Positions 1 through 23,155 of a DNA stretch of 64,000 bases are shown one piece after another. The position numbers were made by a program, and so were the translations under genes. The notes beneath the pieces were generated by a model. The model was not told where the DNA came from. It did no database searches and saw only the letters and a program-made list of their open reading frames with translations. This stretch comes from Ciona savignyi (lineage: Eukaryota; Chordata; Ascidiacea; Phlebobranchia; Cionidae): NCBI GenBank assembly GCA_000149265.1, contig CH003334.1, positions 157,719 to 221,718 of the forward strand. The letters run 5' to 3'. The first letter of the stretch is position 1. Each line of letters begins with the position of its first letter.

Positions 1-11
1 GTGGGAAACTC

Positions 12-208
12 ACGACAACGGACGACGACGGACGACAACTGGCGACGACGGACGACAACGGACGACGACGGACGACAACTGGCGACAACGGACGACAACG
101 GACGACAACTGACGACGACGACGGACGACAACTGGCGATAACGCACGACAACTGGCGACGACGATCGACAACTGGCGACGGACGACGACGGACGACAACA
201 AGGGTTTC
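12..208. repeat. GAC-rich minisatellite / simple repeat
   Basis: Imperfect tandem runs of GACGAC, GACAAC and CTGGCGAC words fill the left edge of the window. The array continues to the first bases, so its true length is unknown. The open frame seen across it on the minus strand is a low-complexity artefact (V/R/Q/S/L only) and is not called as a gene. Confidence 0.9.
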
Positions 209-440
209 TGATCAACACCACAGTTAAACAAACAATCCAATCACGTGACTTTATTTATTTGCGGAAAAAATGGGGCGAAAATCGATAAAAATCCCGATAA
301 AAAAACGATTTTGACTCGATTTTAAAGAATTCGAGCCATGAAATATCGAGATTTGAATAACATCCAATATAAGGTCCACATACTAAGCAATATAATTCCA
401 TATAATGTGGTTGACTTATTTTCAACTCAGTTTGAAATTG

Positions 441-1838
441 TTTGTCCACACCTCGGGTATATCGCACGATTGTTCGTCCACACCTCGGGTATATCGCACG
501 ATTGTTCGTCCACACCTCGGGTATATCGCACGATTGTTCGTCCACACCTCGGGTATATCGCACGATTGTTCATCCACACCTCGGGTATATCGCACGATTG
601 TTCGTCCACACCTCGGGTATATGGCACGATTGTTCGTCCACACCTCGGGTATATCGCACGATTGTTCGTCCACACCTCGGGTATATGGCACGATTGTTCG
701 TCCACACCTCGGGTATATGGCACGATTGTTCATCCACACCTCGGGTATATCGCACGATTGTTCGTCCACACCTCGGGTATATGGCACGATTGTTCGTCCA
801 CACCTCGGGTATATCGCACGATTGTTCGTCCACACCTCGGGTATATCGCATGATTGTTCGTCCACACCTCGGGTATATCGCACGATTGTTCGTCCACACC
901 TCGGGTATATCGCACGATTGTTCGTCCACACCTCGGGTATATCGCACGATTGTTCGTCCACACCTCGGGTATATCGCATGATTGTTCGTCCACACCTCGG
1001 GTATATCGCACGATTGTTCATCCACACCTCGGGTATATCGCACGATTGTTCGTCCACACCTCGGGTATATCGCACGATTGTTCGTCCACACCTCGGGTAT
1101 ATCGTACGATTGTTCGTCCACACCTCGGGTATATCGCACGATTGTTCGTCCACACCTCGGGTATATCGCACGATTGTTCGTCCACACCTCGGGTATATCG
1201 GACGATTGTTCGTCCACACCTCGGGTATATCGCACGATTGTTCGTCCACACCTCGGGTATATCGCACGATTGTTCGTCCACACCTCGGGTATATCGCACG
1301 ATTGTTCGTCCACACCTCGGGTATATCGCACGATTGTTCGTCCACACCTCGGGTATATGGCACGATTGTTCATCCACACCTCGGGTATATCGCATGATTG
1401 TTCGTTCACACCTCGGGTATATGACACGACTGTTCGTCCACACCTCGGGTATATGGCACGATTGTTCGTCCACACCTCGGGTATATGGCACGATTGTTCG
1501 TCCACACCTCGGGTATATCGCACGATTGTTCGTCCACACCTCAGGTATATCGCACGATTGTTCATCCACACCTCGGGTATATCCCACGATTGTTCGTCCA
1601 CACCTCGGGTATATCGCACGATTGTTCGTCCACACCTCGGGTATATCGCACGATTGTTCATCCACACCTCGGGTATATCGCACGATTGTTCGTCCACACC
1701 TCGGGTATATCGCATGATTGTTCATCCACACCTCGGGTATATCGCATGATTGTTCGTCCACACCTCGGGTATATGGCACGATTGTTCATCCACACCTCGG
1801 GTATATCGCACGATTGTTCGTCCACACCTAGGGTATAT
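441..1838. repeat. 32-bp minisatellite array, about 43.7 copies
   Basis: A 32-bp unit (core CGGGTATATCGCACGATTG followed by TTCGTCCACACCT) repeats head to tail with no spacers. The register is exact: the sequence repeats every 480 bp, which is 15 units. Variation is mostly point changes at a few positions: the C of TATATCGCA can be G, the CG of TTCGTCC can be CA, and CACG can be CATG. The last units decay after 1826 (CTAGGG, then CCAGCTACATCACACCATTG). The unit is not a multiple of 3, so a frame cycles through all phases every 96 bp. That explains the long overlapping open frames on both strands, and none is called as a gene. Confidence 0.95.
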
Positions 1839-2039
1839 GACCAGCTACATCACACCATTGTTCGGTCATAAGGTTGCATACCACCATATGAAGCAGCTCA
1901 CGTCGCCACCTTTATTTTGTTGATTGTCTCATTCTCTATCAACAATCCTCATTGTCCAACAAAACGAAAGTCTTTTATGACGTCATAAAAGACAATATTC
2001 CGAGTGTCAATTCACGAGTCTTCGCGTAATTTCGCTTAA
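1839..2039. other. Unassigned gap between minisatellite and BEL fragment
   Basis: No gene or recognised repeat is seen. The stretch contains a short near-palindrome around TATGACGTCATAAAAGA (1975-1991). Confidence 0.5.
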
Positions 2040-3185
2040 TTGTTTCCAGAAATTGAACTAATAAAGTATGAACAGCGTAAACATTTTGGATCAACGATCT
2101 CGATTTTGAATTCCAAAAAGCAAATAAAGAAAGGAGACTGTAATCTTGCTCTTTCTAAACTGAACCCCTTACTGAGAAATGGAGTGCTGCGCGTCGGCGG
2201 TCGTATTGATAAAGCACCGGTCGAGTATGACGCAAAACACCCGATTATGTTATTCTCACGTAACGAACTTGATCATCGACGAATACCACCAGAGTGTGGG
2301 GCATTCTGGTTACGGACACACCTTATCTGCGCTACGTGGGAGATTTTGGATACTGAAAATTGGTGTTGCCGTTCGACGAGTCTTGACGAAATGTCTGCCG
2401 TGCAAAAGAAGAAGCGCCGTTCCTGGATGTCAGATTATGGCAGAACTGCCTTCTGGGCGCCTTCAGGCTGACGAAACTTTGGTCCGCTCTCTGTGAAACA
2501 AAACCGGAGTGAAATTAAAAGATACGGATGTATATTCACTTGCCTCATCATATCCGAGCCATACATATTGAAATGGCTAATGATCTTTCTGTTGATTCGT
2601 TTTTTATAGGTCGACGAGGTAAGCCTAAACAACGGGACCAATTTTGTTGGTGCAGAGAAGATACTTCAATCATCCCTTGCCGTGTGAAACCGTGAACAGA
2701 TTGCTGAGCATTTGCGACAGAGGGCAATAGCGTGGTCCTTCAACCCGCCTGCAGCCTCCCACATGGGCGGCGTATGGGAAAGGATGATACGGTCAGTGCG
2801 CCGTTTGCTGTCATCCATGCATTCACCAAAGGGCCTGCTTACTGACGAAGCTTTGAATACACCTGTTCGTAGAAGTGGAATCGATTGTTAATTCAAGGCC
2901 GCTCGTTCCTGTCATTATTGATCCGCACAGCGATGAACCGATAACGCCGAATCACTTGCTGTTACTGCGTGGTTCACCAAATGAAACTCCAGGCCTCTTT
3001 GATGAGAAAGCGTCGTACGCAAGACGAAGATGGGTCCAAGTGCAACATATGGCCAATATATTTTGGAAACGCTGGGTGTCAGAATTTTGCCCAATTTGAT
3101 TGAACGCCAAAAGTGGTACAGCAAAAGATCAAACTTTGAAATCAACGATATAGTGCTGCTAGTGGACGAGAGCCAGTTATACCCG
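2040..3185 (+). pseudogene. BEL/Pao retrotransposon fragment: integrase and C-terminal region
   Basis: The frame from 2040 reads LSKLNPLLRNGVLRVGGRID, typical of the linker before a BEL/Pao integrase. A frame change near 2280 leads into DEYHQSVGHSGYGHTLSALR and CLPCKRR, the HHCC zinc-binding domain. Further pieces in changing frames include the integrase core around 2610-2830 (FVGAE and ASHMGGVWERMIRSVRRLL) and the trailing region at 2875-3180 (ESIVNSRPL, TPNHLLLLRG, RRRWVQVQHMANIFWKRW). At least three frame breaks and several stops show a dead copy. Gag, protease and reverse transcriptase are absent. It abuts a P-element fragment at about 3186. Confidence 0.85.
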
Positions 3186-3188
3186 ATT

Positions 3189-3779
3189 TGTTTAATGCTT
3201 TGTACAGAATAGAGAGCATTAATTGTACGAGAAAAATATTTGATAAGTTTTTGTCAGTTAACAGCTTCTCTGTAACTCAACCAACTGGTATGTGTACTAT
3301 TTCTCCAGACGATAAAAGCATCATAGAGTATATTGCAGGCTATATTATTCAAAATGAATAATAAATCTAAATTAGAAAAAGAACACGTCATTTTTGAAAG
3401 CTTTAATGGTTATAGTGGAAGTTTTAATGGTTGTAGTTTAATCGATGCACTGAATAATTCCAAATTAGGCAGTCTTTGTGTCCCTAAAAAACAAGTTGTG
3501 GATGTCCTTTTATATGTAGAAAACTTGTTTCGAATTCACAGTCAATATAATATTAATCTAATTGAAACAGTCACTAATTTATTGGATTTGCCCTTCTTTT
3601 GTGGTTTACTTGGAGTGCCGGACAAACATAAATTTCTGATATTAAAGTTTTGCCATTACTTTTTGAAAATTAGATGTTATTACAAAGCTCGGAAATTAAA
3701 TGAGTTGTATGCGTTTTCTTTTTCTAAGACTACTTCTGTTGCTAAACCAAATGCAAGTTTACGTAAGTCATTAAAATAA
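3189..3779 (+). pseudogene. P-element/THAP9-like transposase C-terminal fragment, inverted relative to its parent
   Basis: The plus strand reads FNALYRIESINCTRK, then SIIEYIAGYIIQ, the hallmark near the C-terminus of P-element/THAP9-type transposases. It continues after a frame break near 3357 into an open frame to 3779 with SLIDALNNSKLGSLCVPKKQ and later FCHYFLKIR. A possible poly(A) signal AATAAA lies at about 3795. The rest of the same protein type is encoded on the opposite strand at 4024-7070, so this looks like the missing C-terminal end flipped in place. Family call rests on motif recognition only. Confidence 0.6.
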
Positions 3780-4023
3780 GAATATGATATATAAATAAAA
3801 AACAGTAACTAAAATTTTATTATTAAATATTAATGTCATGGTTTTAAACACCATCTGGGTACTAAATGTATTAAAGCTGTTGTATGCATAGCCTAGAATA
3901 ATTTGTATGTATAGCCCAGAATGCTAACAACCGGTGCATATTCTTTGACTGTCTTGATCAATCTTATTTTTTGTATTTTCTTTTTTGGTTGTTCAGAGTT
4001 CACATTGGCTCCTTTAACTTGTT

Positions 4024-7000
4024 TTAGTTTTTTTTTAGAGAAATTAAATTGTGAGCATGGCTATAGGCATTGATGTCTGGATGAGAATTGCTTCCCCCAA
4101 GATGTCGGACTTGACTAAAGAAGGCTTCTAAAGGATCTTGGTTTAATCGCCTGGTAAGAACATAGGCCCCTGGTGGGCTGTTTTCAAGAATAAAGCTTAC
4201 ATGCCCAACCATGCCCTTTGTTGCCATAACAAGTCCATATTATAGGTCTGATATGATAGAAACTTCATTTCTTTCTCCTTTTGAGTGTCACCACTTACAC
4301 TGCTTTTCCAGGTTTCAAGTTCTTCAAGGAAGGTTGATGTAAGCCATGTTAAGCGGGGATCTGTGATTGAATAGTAGGGAGCAAGGTCTTTGTTTTTGCT
4401 GTAATTTAGTTTTGTGTTCATTAAATCGACCCATTTGTTCATTAGTTCAGCAAGCCATGCACTTCTATACATTGCATATCCTCCACGAGCTCTCATCATT
4501 AAGACAACTGAGTTGGAAAGTGTTTGTGCAGCATAACACACTCTCATTTTGTAAAATGACTTAAGACTCAAATGTTGGTCTGTCAATTTGCAGCATCTCA
4601 GCTCATTGGATCGAAACATTTGTGGTACCTTGCAAAAATGCTCCCACAGAATGAAATGCTCGCCATACTTCAGAAGTTTTGTCCCATTTGGCCGACTGGA
4701 AGATATATTGTTCCTTGTAGTTTTAAGTAGATGTGGTGGGTCCGAGATAAGGTAAATTTTGTGATTTGGGTCAAAAATATTTGTGCACATGTATGGAATA
4801 GGTAAATTTAAGTTGTTCATTTGACTAAACATAGATATGTTAGTGCTCATGCCGTCAGCAATGATTGCAGCCACTGTGAACCCACAGCATGTCAAATCGG
4901 AGATCGCTTCCCAAACTATACTTGTCAGTTCATACGATTTCAGTTGATTTGTGGAAAAAAACATTAATGGCCTTGAAAAATCAGTTACAGCAGATATAAC
5001 ATATAACGTGTGCTGCTAACTGTTGCTCAGTGCCACGGTGTTCTCCGAGATTAACAAATCCCACCATTCGGTCTAATGATTGGTTAAAAACCAAACTTGA
5101 TTTTACTGTAAAATATAACGTATGTTATTCCTAGTGAACAAATTAAAAACTATGTTATAAACCTTTCATTTCATCCACAGAAAGTGTAAGGAAACGTTCA
5201 TGTGGCTTTAAGTCCTCACTTCTGGCTCGAATCTCCTCCAGCACATGAGTTTGTGAACCAGGTGTAGTGGAATATACATTTCTAAAACAACCAATGGTAT
5301 TTTGTCAATTTATGGTACCGGTACTGATATTTGATTTAACACATAAATACTGGTACATATTTCATGAACATGCATACATACTGATACATATAATCATTTA
5401 GAGTTCTTGTGCTTGGTAGCTTTAACACTCTGCTCTTTCTCAGCTCTTCATATGCTGCTTTGCTTTTGCAAATAAGCCCAAGAGGCAAAAACAAGTCCAG
5501 TAACATACCGTATAATTTCAGGGTGATATCGCTCACCGCCACTTTTTCTGTGAAGCAACTTCTTCTGCTTCCTCCACATAATTTGGTGAAATTCATCAGT
5601 TTTTGTTAATTCTGAAACTGCAAGTTTTTGTTTTACGTTCGAACAAACCTTGTGGAATATACAACACAGGTAAAGAAATATTTTTTGGTTAACCTTAAAC
5701 AATTTAACATGAAGATGTTACCTGATTCAATGGTTGATATGACAACTGAGGACAGTTCATCATCAATTTCAATATGTTCAGCTTTGTTTGCGAGCAGCTG
5801 TTTTACTTTATTTTCCAGGGATTGTATTCTAGAGACCATATTTTATATTTTATTTCTGCAAATGGGTGTTAATATTACTGGTACCTCTCATTTTGCCCAG
5901 TTAGGGTGGAATTGATCCTACATGTTGTAGCGTTTCCGGTACTTAACCGCTGAAGTGGAGTGTTCCTTACATATTTCCTGTATTTTAATTTTTTTTCTTT
6001 GATTTCCAATCAATTCCTTATGTTTATGTGTGCATTTCTGACATTGGTCACCATTTTGTGACAGTACCCAGCATTCCTGAGATCTAAAGAAATAGAGTAA
6101 AATATAACCTTTTAAAGTAGCCAGCCATCCTTTAGGAATTAGCAATGTTTTTAGGAATTAGGGTATCGAACATCAGAATATGTATGTTAAATACAAAAAC
6201 TAACCGATAAGCTATTATTTTGTAATTTTGTTGCCGTTGGATCAGCGGGTGTAGTGACATAATGTGGTCGGATGCCATCGCTACTTCTGAATTCATCTGG
6301 TACACCACAGCACACTGACAGACCTTCAATACTGGAAAGTACTTGCTTCACTTTGTTTGTTCTAAAATTTTTAATATTTGTGAGCGGGGCCAAATTTGCT
6401 GCCCATCCGTAAATTGAAATTCTAATTTGTAAATTTTCCTTTATTGCCACTGTATATTTTGGTTGATCAAACCCTTCATTCTTAATTAATCGGATTTCAA
6501 ACTCTAAAATTTCAGATGTCCAAGGCAGAATGTTGTTCCTGCGTATTTGTTGATAGATTCTGCGTACACTTTTTGTGTAAACTGCCTCATTGTAGGGGGA
6601 TGGCGCTTGGGACCATTACTTGCCTCAATACTTTTCCTCGGCAAGCACTTGTGGCAATGCTCCCACCCTCAACTCTTTTCTTGAACCCTCTGAATACATA
6701 ATTCTGAGTTTGACTTTTGTTATACTAGTACTGTAATAATTGTTATTGCTGCACTGCTAACATTCTTTATTGACCTAAAGCGTATAGAAAAAGACTTATA
6801 TTATTGATTTTTTTTAAAGAAATAGCGTAGTATAGCCTACATAATTTGCACAATATCTGATGGAAGGAAGTGGATATCACACATTTTCACGTTATCCTTG
6901 GAATATTGCACTTTGATTTGTTTGTCTTGTCTGTACGACAAAACACACCTTTCTAGATCATCTGCCCATTTAAACTTTTCTTTCTTACAATATTTTTTAT

Positions 7001-7070
7001 TTGGTATTGAAAATAAAGTATACAGCGGTGTCGAGTTATCGCAGCCTGGATAGCAACATATATTTGGCAT
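4024..7070 (-). pseudogene. P-element-like transposase with THAP domain, decayed
   Basis: Minus-strand pieces in order N to C. At 7070-6837 is a THAP-type zinc finger starting MPNICCYPGCDNSTPLYTLF, with a tryptophan (FKWADDL) and CDIHFLPS completing C2CH spacing. At 6450-6187 is an unassigned conserved-looking block. At 5839-5633 is a short coiled coil (SRIQSLENKVKQLL). At 5702-5336 is a region in two frames ending KLPSTRTLNDY. At 4964-4227 is an RNase H-like core with IADGMSTN and DPPHLLKTTRNN. At 4227-4024 is RLNQDPLEAFFSQVRHLGG, the late P-transposase motif. Gaps could be introns or decay. The frames do not join into one ORF, so activity is unlikely. The C-terminal remainder is inverted at 3189-3779. 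Confidence 0.75.
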
Positions 7071-7440
7071 CTTTCAGCTAATTAATTATGAAATCGTCTG
7101 TTAAGAGAGAAATTGGTAAGCTATAATAGGTACTAAGAACCTGAAAATGTATTTAATTTGGATAAATATGACCATTCGCCTAACTTTTAAATAATAACAA
7201 ATGTTTTGTGAAATTATTTTTCCGTATGTCGCCAGCTTGTATAGTCGTTCAGGACAACAATTCGGTCGAGCAGTGAAGCGTGACACCGGCGAACCAAATT
7301 AAACGGTGACGTCACAGTTTCTCTTCATCTTATTATATGTCGTTGATCAAACGGACAACCTTGTATAGAGATATCGATAAGGGAGAGTCTAATTTGATTG
7401 ACATCGACGCGTATATGCTGGCATTACAATCAAAAAGACT
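7071..7440. other. Flank between P-like element and family A repeat
   Basis: No gene recognised. It could contain the 5' end or terminal repeat of the P-like element, but I could not identify a matching inverted repeat by eye. Confidence 0.3.
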
Positions 7441-8664
7441 AAAACAACTAGAAAGTGTCAACCACGTGTTTAACCACCACTATTTGTAAAACACATGTTG
7501 TATGCCATATATTCATGCTACAGGGTCCCTAACCACAATTTGTATTTTATACACCGAGTATATAGTTTGTTTCTGCAAGCATAACAGAATGGGTCCCATA
7601 GTTAACCAACCAAACTTATTTTCCATGTGCAGTTAAATAAAAGATAAACGTCTAAAATTTACGAACATTTCATCACAAATGTTTTAAATTAAAGCTTCTT
7701 TTCAAGCGCTTTAGTGAGATAAGGCTAAATTCCCAAAACAGCCCGATTTATTTTTTAATGGTTTCAGGAAATTCCCCTGGGTTTAGTAGATAAGTTTCTG
7801 TTTTTAAAAGTGACTTATGTTATGGAACAATTCTTAAAGTTTTAATCTGATTTGTAGACTGCTTATTAGAGATGTCAGTGCGATATGGCATGTCTGTTAC
7901 AATCGTAACTCAAGAACATATCTTTCGTTTTCAAGGAAATTACCCTAAGTAAATGTTTTCTATTTTTTAATTGGCACAGAGTGTCTAATGGTCTAACATT
8001 TCACTGAATCTGATCAAAATTAGAGCAGCCGTTCAAGCGCTATGCCCGAAAAAGGCTAATTGTTTAGAAAAAAGTAGCGTTTTGGTTTTTAACCTCCCAG
8101 GGGAATTCCCCTTGATTTATTACCCAAAATTTTGGTTTCTGCATATCTAGACCATGTTGTCTAACGAATGACTAAGTTTCATTACGATTCGATTATTCCT
8201 TCTGGTAGATGTCGGGGCGCCATTGCATGCCTGTCACAATCATGATTTCAGTACAAAATCGAATTTTTTAGGGTGTTTCCCTAGGTAATTTTTTTTATTT
8301 CGCTTAAGTGTTAAATCAGTCATTTACACACTTACTTTTCACCAAATATTATTTAAATAAGAGCAGCCGTTCAAGCGCTATGCCACAAAAAGCTAAATTT
8401 TTCATAAAAAATACCGTTTTGGTTTTTAACCTCCCAGGGGAATTCCCCTTGATTTATTACCCAAAATTTTGGTTTCTGCATATCTAGACCATGTTGTCTA
8501 AAGAATGACTAAGTTTCATTACGATTCGATTATTCCTTCTGGTAGATGTCGGGGCGCCATGCCATGCCTGTCAAACCTTTGACGAAAAAAAAAACAAAAA
8601 AAAAAGAAAAAAAAAACGGACAAAAACAATATGTGTCCCATTTTTCCAAATGGGACCCATAATA
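7440..8664 (+). repeat. Dispersed repeat family A, copy 1 (unclassified, probably non-autonomous)
   Basis: The left end AGTGTCAACCACGTG and right end ATGGGACCCATAATAA recur in other copies at 12806-14268 (inverted) and 50510-51400, with a fragment at 45058-45170. The interior consists of about three diverged tandem subunits. GAGCAGCCGTTCAAGCGC starts at 8023 and again at 8361 (period about 338 bp), with a more diverged unit from about 7703. Each subunit ends in a GGCATGCCTGTCACAATC-like block. A homopolymer-rich A tract sits at 8586-8620. No coding capacity is seen, and I could not assign a known class. Confidence 0.75.
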
Positions 8665-8774
8665 AGACATACGAAATACAAAATTGTATTACATATTTAA
8701 ATGCATGTGAAATACAAAATAATCTGATATGAAAATGTGAAATACAAAATAATCTGAAAAAAAAGTATTTAAGG

Positions 8775-9017
8775 CAGTGTTTCCCAACCCGAGTCCGCGG
8801 TCTCAAATGAGTTCGCTGAAGGTTTAAATGAGTCCGCAAGCAAATCAACAATTTGCAAAACTTTTATTTTGTTAAAGTTTTGTAGTGTATCATATGCACA
8901 TAGTCCAGTTACGCTACACCTTTGACTCACGCTAATTCAAAATTGATGCACTTTGAGTCCGCAAAGACTTTCGCTGGTAAGGAAATACTCCGCGACCAAA
9001 AAGGTTGGGGAACGCTG
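8775..9017. mobile_element. hAT-type MITE, 243 bp, perfect 8-bp target duplication
   Basis: The left end CAGTGTTTCCCAACC pairs with the inverted right end GGTTGGGGAACGCTG (two mismatches). The flanks carry identical 8-bp copies of ATTTAAGG at 8767-8774 and 9018-9025. An 8-bp duplication and CAG...CTG ends are hallmarks of hAT elements. The interior has no coding capacity, only GAGTCCGC motifs in varied spacing. Confidence 0.9.
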
Positions 9018-9029
9018 ATTTAAGGGTTA

Positions 9030-9300
9030 AGATGAAAGGATATTTATGTTTATCGCCGTGAATGGGAAAACCAAGCGGGTTAACAAACGGGCAATCGTCA
9101 GTTCACCTCGCGCCCACCGTCGGGTTACCGGAGCTGTTGCAGTGTGTTGTATTATTGACACATTCTTTCAATTTTGTAGAACCCATTAATCCGCTGGTCC
9201 GGCAATGTCCGTTAAGTGCCTTTAGCTAGCGACCAGTTACGAGCCGGCAGTCTTTCGGCTGAAAGGCGCCGCACTTAACCACCAGACTTACCGGTCGGAC
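9030..9300 (-). mobile_element. tRNA-derived SINE-like repeat, copy 1
   Basis: Read on the minus strand it begins near TCTGGTGGTTAAGTGCGGCG, which resembles a pol III A box, and passes through CTGGTCGCTAGC, AGGCACTTAACGGACATTGC and CCCGACGGTGGGCGCGAGGTG. It ends at CGGCGATAAACATAAATATCC. The same order of blocks recurs at 34345-34640 (plus strand), 63575-63700 (minus, partial), 61300-61400 (plus, partial) and as remnants in both intelectin-like genes. The tRNA origin is inferred from the box-like motifs. Confidence 0.75.
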
Positions 9301-9449
9301 TATTTAACATGTAAACAACTAATGGATTAATAGTAATATAAATAAGTCATGCATTAAATTCACCATGTAGAATAGATAACCGGTAGTAGTACCAGTACCC
9401 AACATTGAAGATTTTTTAAACTGGCGTTTTGTTAATAAGAGTTATGGGC

Positions 9450-10339
9450 AATTGGATAAAGTAACATTTGTCCGAGCTAACCTGCAACCGAAAACACAGC
9501 ACACGGTTGGAATAAACAAGAAACCACAACAACTTTTGTTCCCGTGTTGTACAACGGATCACATGACCGGAAGGTTGTGCGTCACAATTCTTTAGCGCTA
9601 AAAAATACACAAGGTAACGCACTTGCAAGCGTTTAAATCAATTTTTTTAATTTTAATTTTTTTTAGATGCAAATTTCATCTATCTCTTTATATCAAACTA
9701 ACGTTTTTAATTATTCACCTTTTAAACTCGCGGTTACGTAATATATGCCAAATCATAACACACGAAGTGTTTTTATAACCTATGTGACTCGAGTTACTTA
9801 TTATGTTGAACCACGCTAAACCCCCGGCTACATAGGCTTTCTTCCAAACCAAATATACCCCCACATATATATACAGGAAATAATTCTGTTTTAATTATCT
9901 ATGAATATAACTCGCCACTTAAATGCTGAAATGCGACACCGGTAGAATAATAAAGACGACGCTAATAGTTTGTATTGACTGCAAGACTGATTATTATAGC
10001 ATTGATATATGCTGCTAACAAAACTGTAATTGTTAGCTGGTATCCCCACTGTAGACCCAAGATAATCATGACATAAATTTTTGGAGCTTTTCATTCTTGA
10101 AAACAAAGATGATTATTTAATTTTATCATGGAAATCATAAAGGATAATTGTAACATAAGAACAGCAATATTTATGTATGGATACGCGTGTTAAAATAATA
10201 AAATTATTATGATCATTGTGGGTGGAGTCGCACTTTTAATTTCCTTGTTATAGAATAACATTGTGTCATACTTTCCTTCTTATAAATCATGTTTCATGGT
10301 TTGCTATCATTCGTTGTAAAACTGTAGATGCGTTGAAAA
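9450..10339 (+). promoter_or_regulatory. 5' flank of intelectin-like gene A, shared with gene B
   Basis: From about 9450 the sequence aligns with 30565-31644 upstream of gene B, showing that the duplication includes the upstream region. The best-kept part is 10141-10174, which is identical over 34 bp to 31467-31500 and contains GGATAATTGTAAC and CAGCAATATTTAT. A TATA-like TTATAAAT lies at about 10282 in A, while B has TTATAGAT. An AG lies 11 bp or so before each start codon (CTGTAG in A, TGTATAG in B). This could be a leader acceptor if the organism trans-splices, which is speculative. Confidence 0.5.
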
Positions 10340-22370
<12,031 letters not shown>

Positions 22371-22570
22371 ACACGACAATAACGAAACTTTAAATCAGTA
22401 TATAACTCAAGATTTGACATCTCTTTTTATGACGTAATTTTTATTTGTGGGTGATATCTATTGTTATATTTGCATATTGGTTATCATTGTAAATTTTTTG
22501 TACATAGGTAAATTCCTGTTTGACTTTTTAAATATTTAAAAATATAATCACGTGTTGTTATAAAGTCGTA

Positions 22571-23025
22571 CTAGTGTTCATCGAGTTGAAATACAATACG
22601 GAGAGTCTGCTTTTCTTAAAGCGTGATGATGTCATACAGTGATGTCATATGTATGACGTCATTACATACGTGCAGTGATGTCTTGTGACTTTATAACATG
22701 TATTGTGTTGTGCTTGTCCACGGCATGATAGGCGCCATACACACAACGCCGCATTCTGCCATAAAATTATCTTGTTATAAATAATGACTCCTCAGTTTGA
22801 CAAGTTTAAAAAAAACTTCTTCTTCATATTAAGTTCAACTCCTTATTAATAAGGTTAGCTATGTGATGTGTTTGCAAACGCATCTGATAAATCGGCTGCA
22901 TATTTGATTATATTTGGATAAGGTACATATCTAACTTATAATTAAAAATTAAACTTACAAGACTAAAAACTTTTAATATAAATTTTCTAAAGTGAATAAC
23001 CTAAAACAAAATTGCATTCAAGGAG
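22571..23025. promoter_or_regulatory. 3' flank shared by both intelectin-like genes, with TGACGTCA-like cluster
   Basis: This block aligns with 36905-37290 downstream of gene B. The interval 22622-22683 packs TGATGTCAT, GTGATGTCAT, ATGACGTCATT and GTGATGTC, which are CRE/ATF-like half sites and a full palindrome. Gene B keeps most of them at 36944-37016. A regulatory role is inference. Homology ends near AACATTCAAGGAG-type sequence. Confidence 0.45.
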
Positions 23026-23155
23026 GTTTAGGGCACTATAAAAGGAAATGAATCAAATTGTTTCAAAGAAAACATGATTAACATTAACTTGTGGCCACAT
23101 GTTCAGCGAAGGATATATAATTCCCTTTTCCATTTTCCGTGTCTGCGTGTGTTAG

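Noticed and set aside
441..1838. Array considered as a CRISPR-like repeat
   Set aside because: Units are contiguous with no unique spacers, in a eukaryotic context without cas genes.
405..1871. Long open frames on both strands (up to 381 codons) across the 32-bp array
   Set aside because: They result from a repeat unit lacking stops in its cycling frames. There is no start context, codon bias or splice structure, and they overlap in opposite directions.
8519..8851. Minus-strand 110-codon ORF across the poly-A tract
   Set aside because: Phe-rich translation of a homopolymer run in repeat family A.
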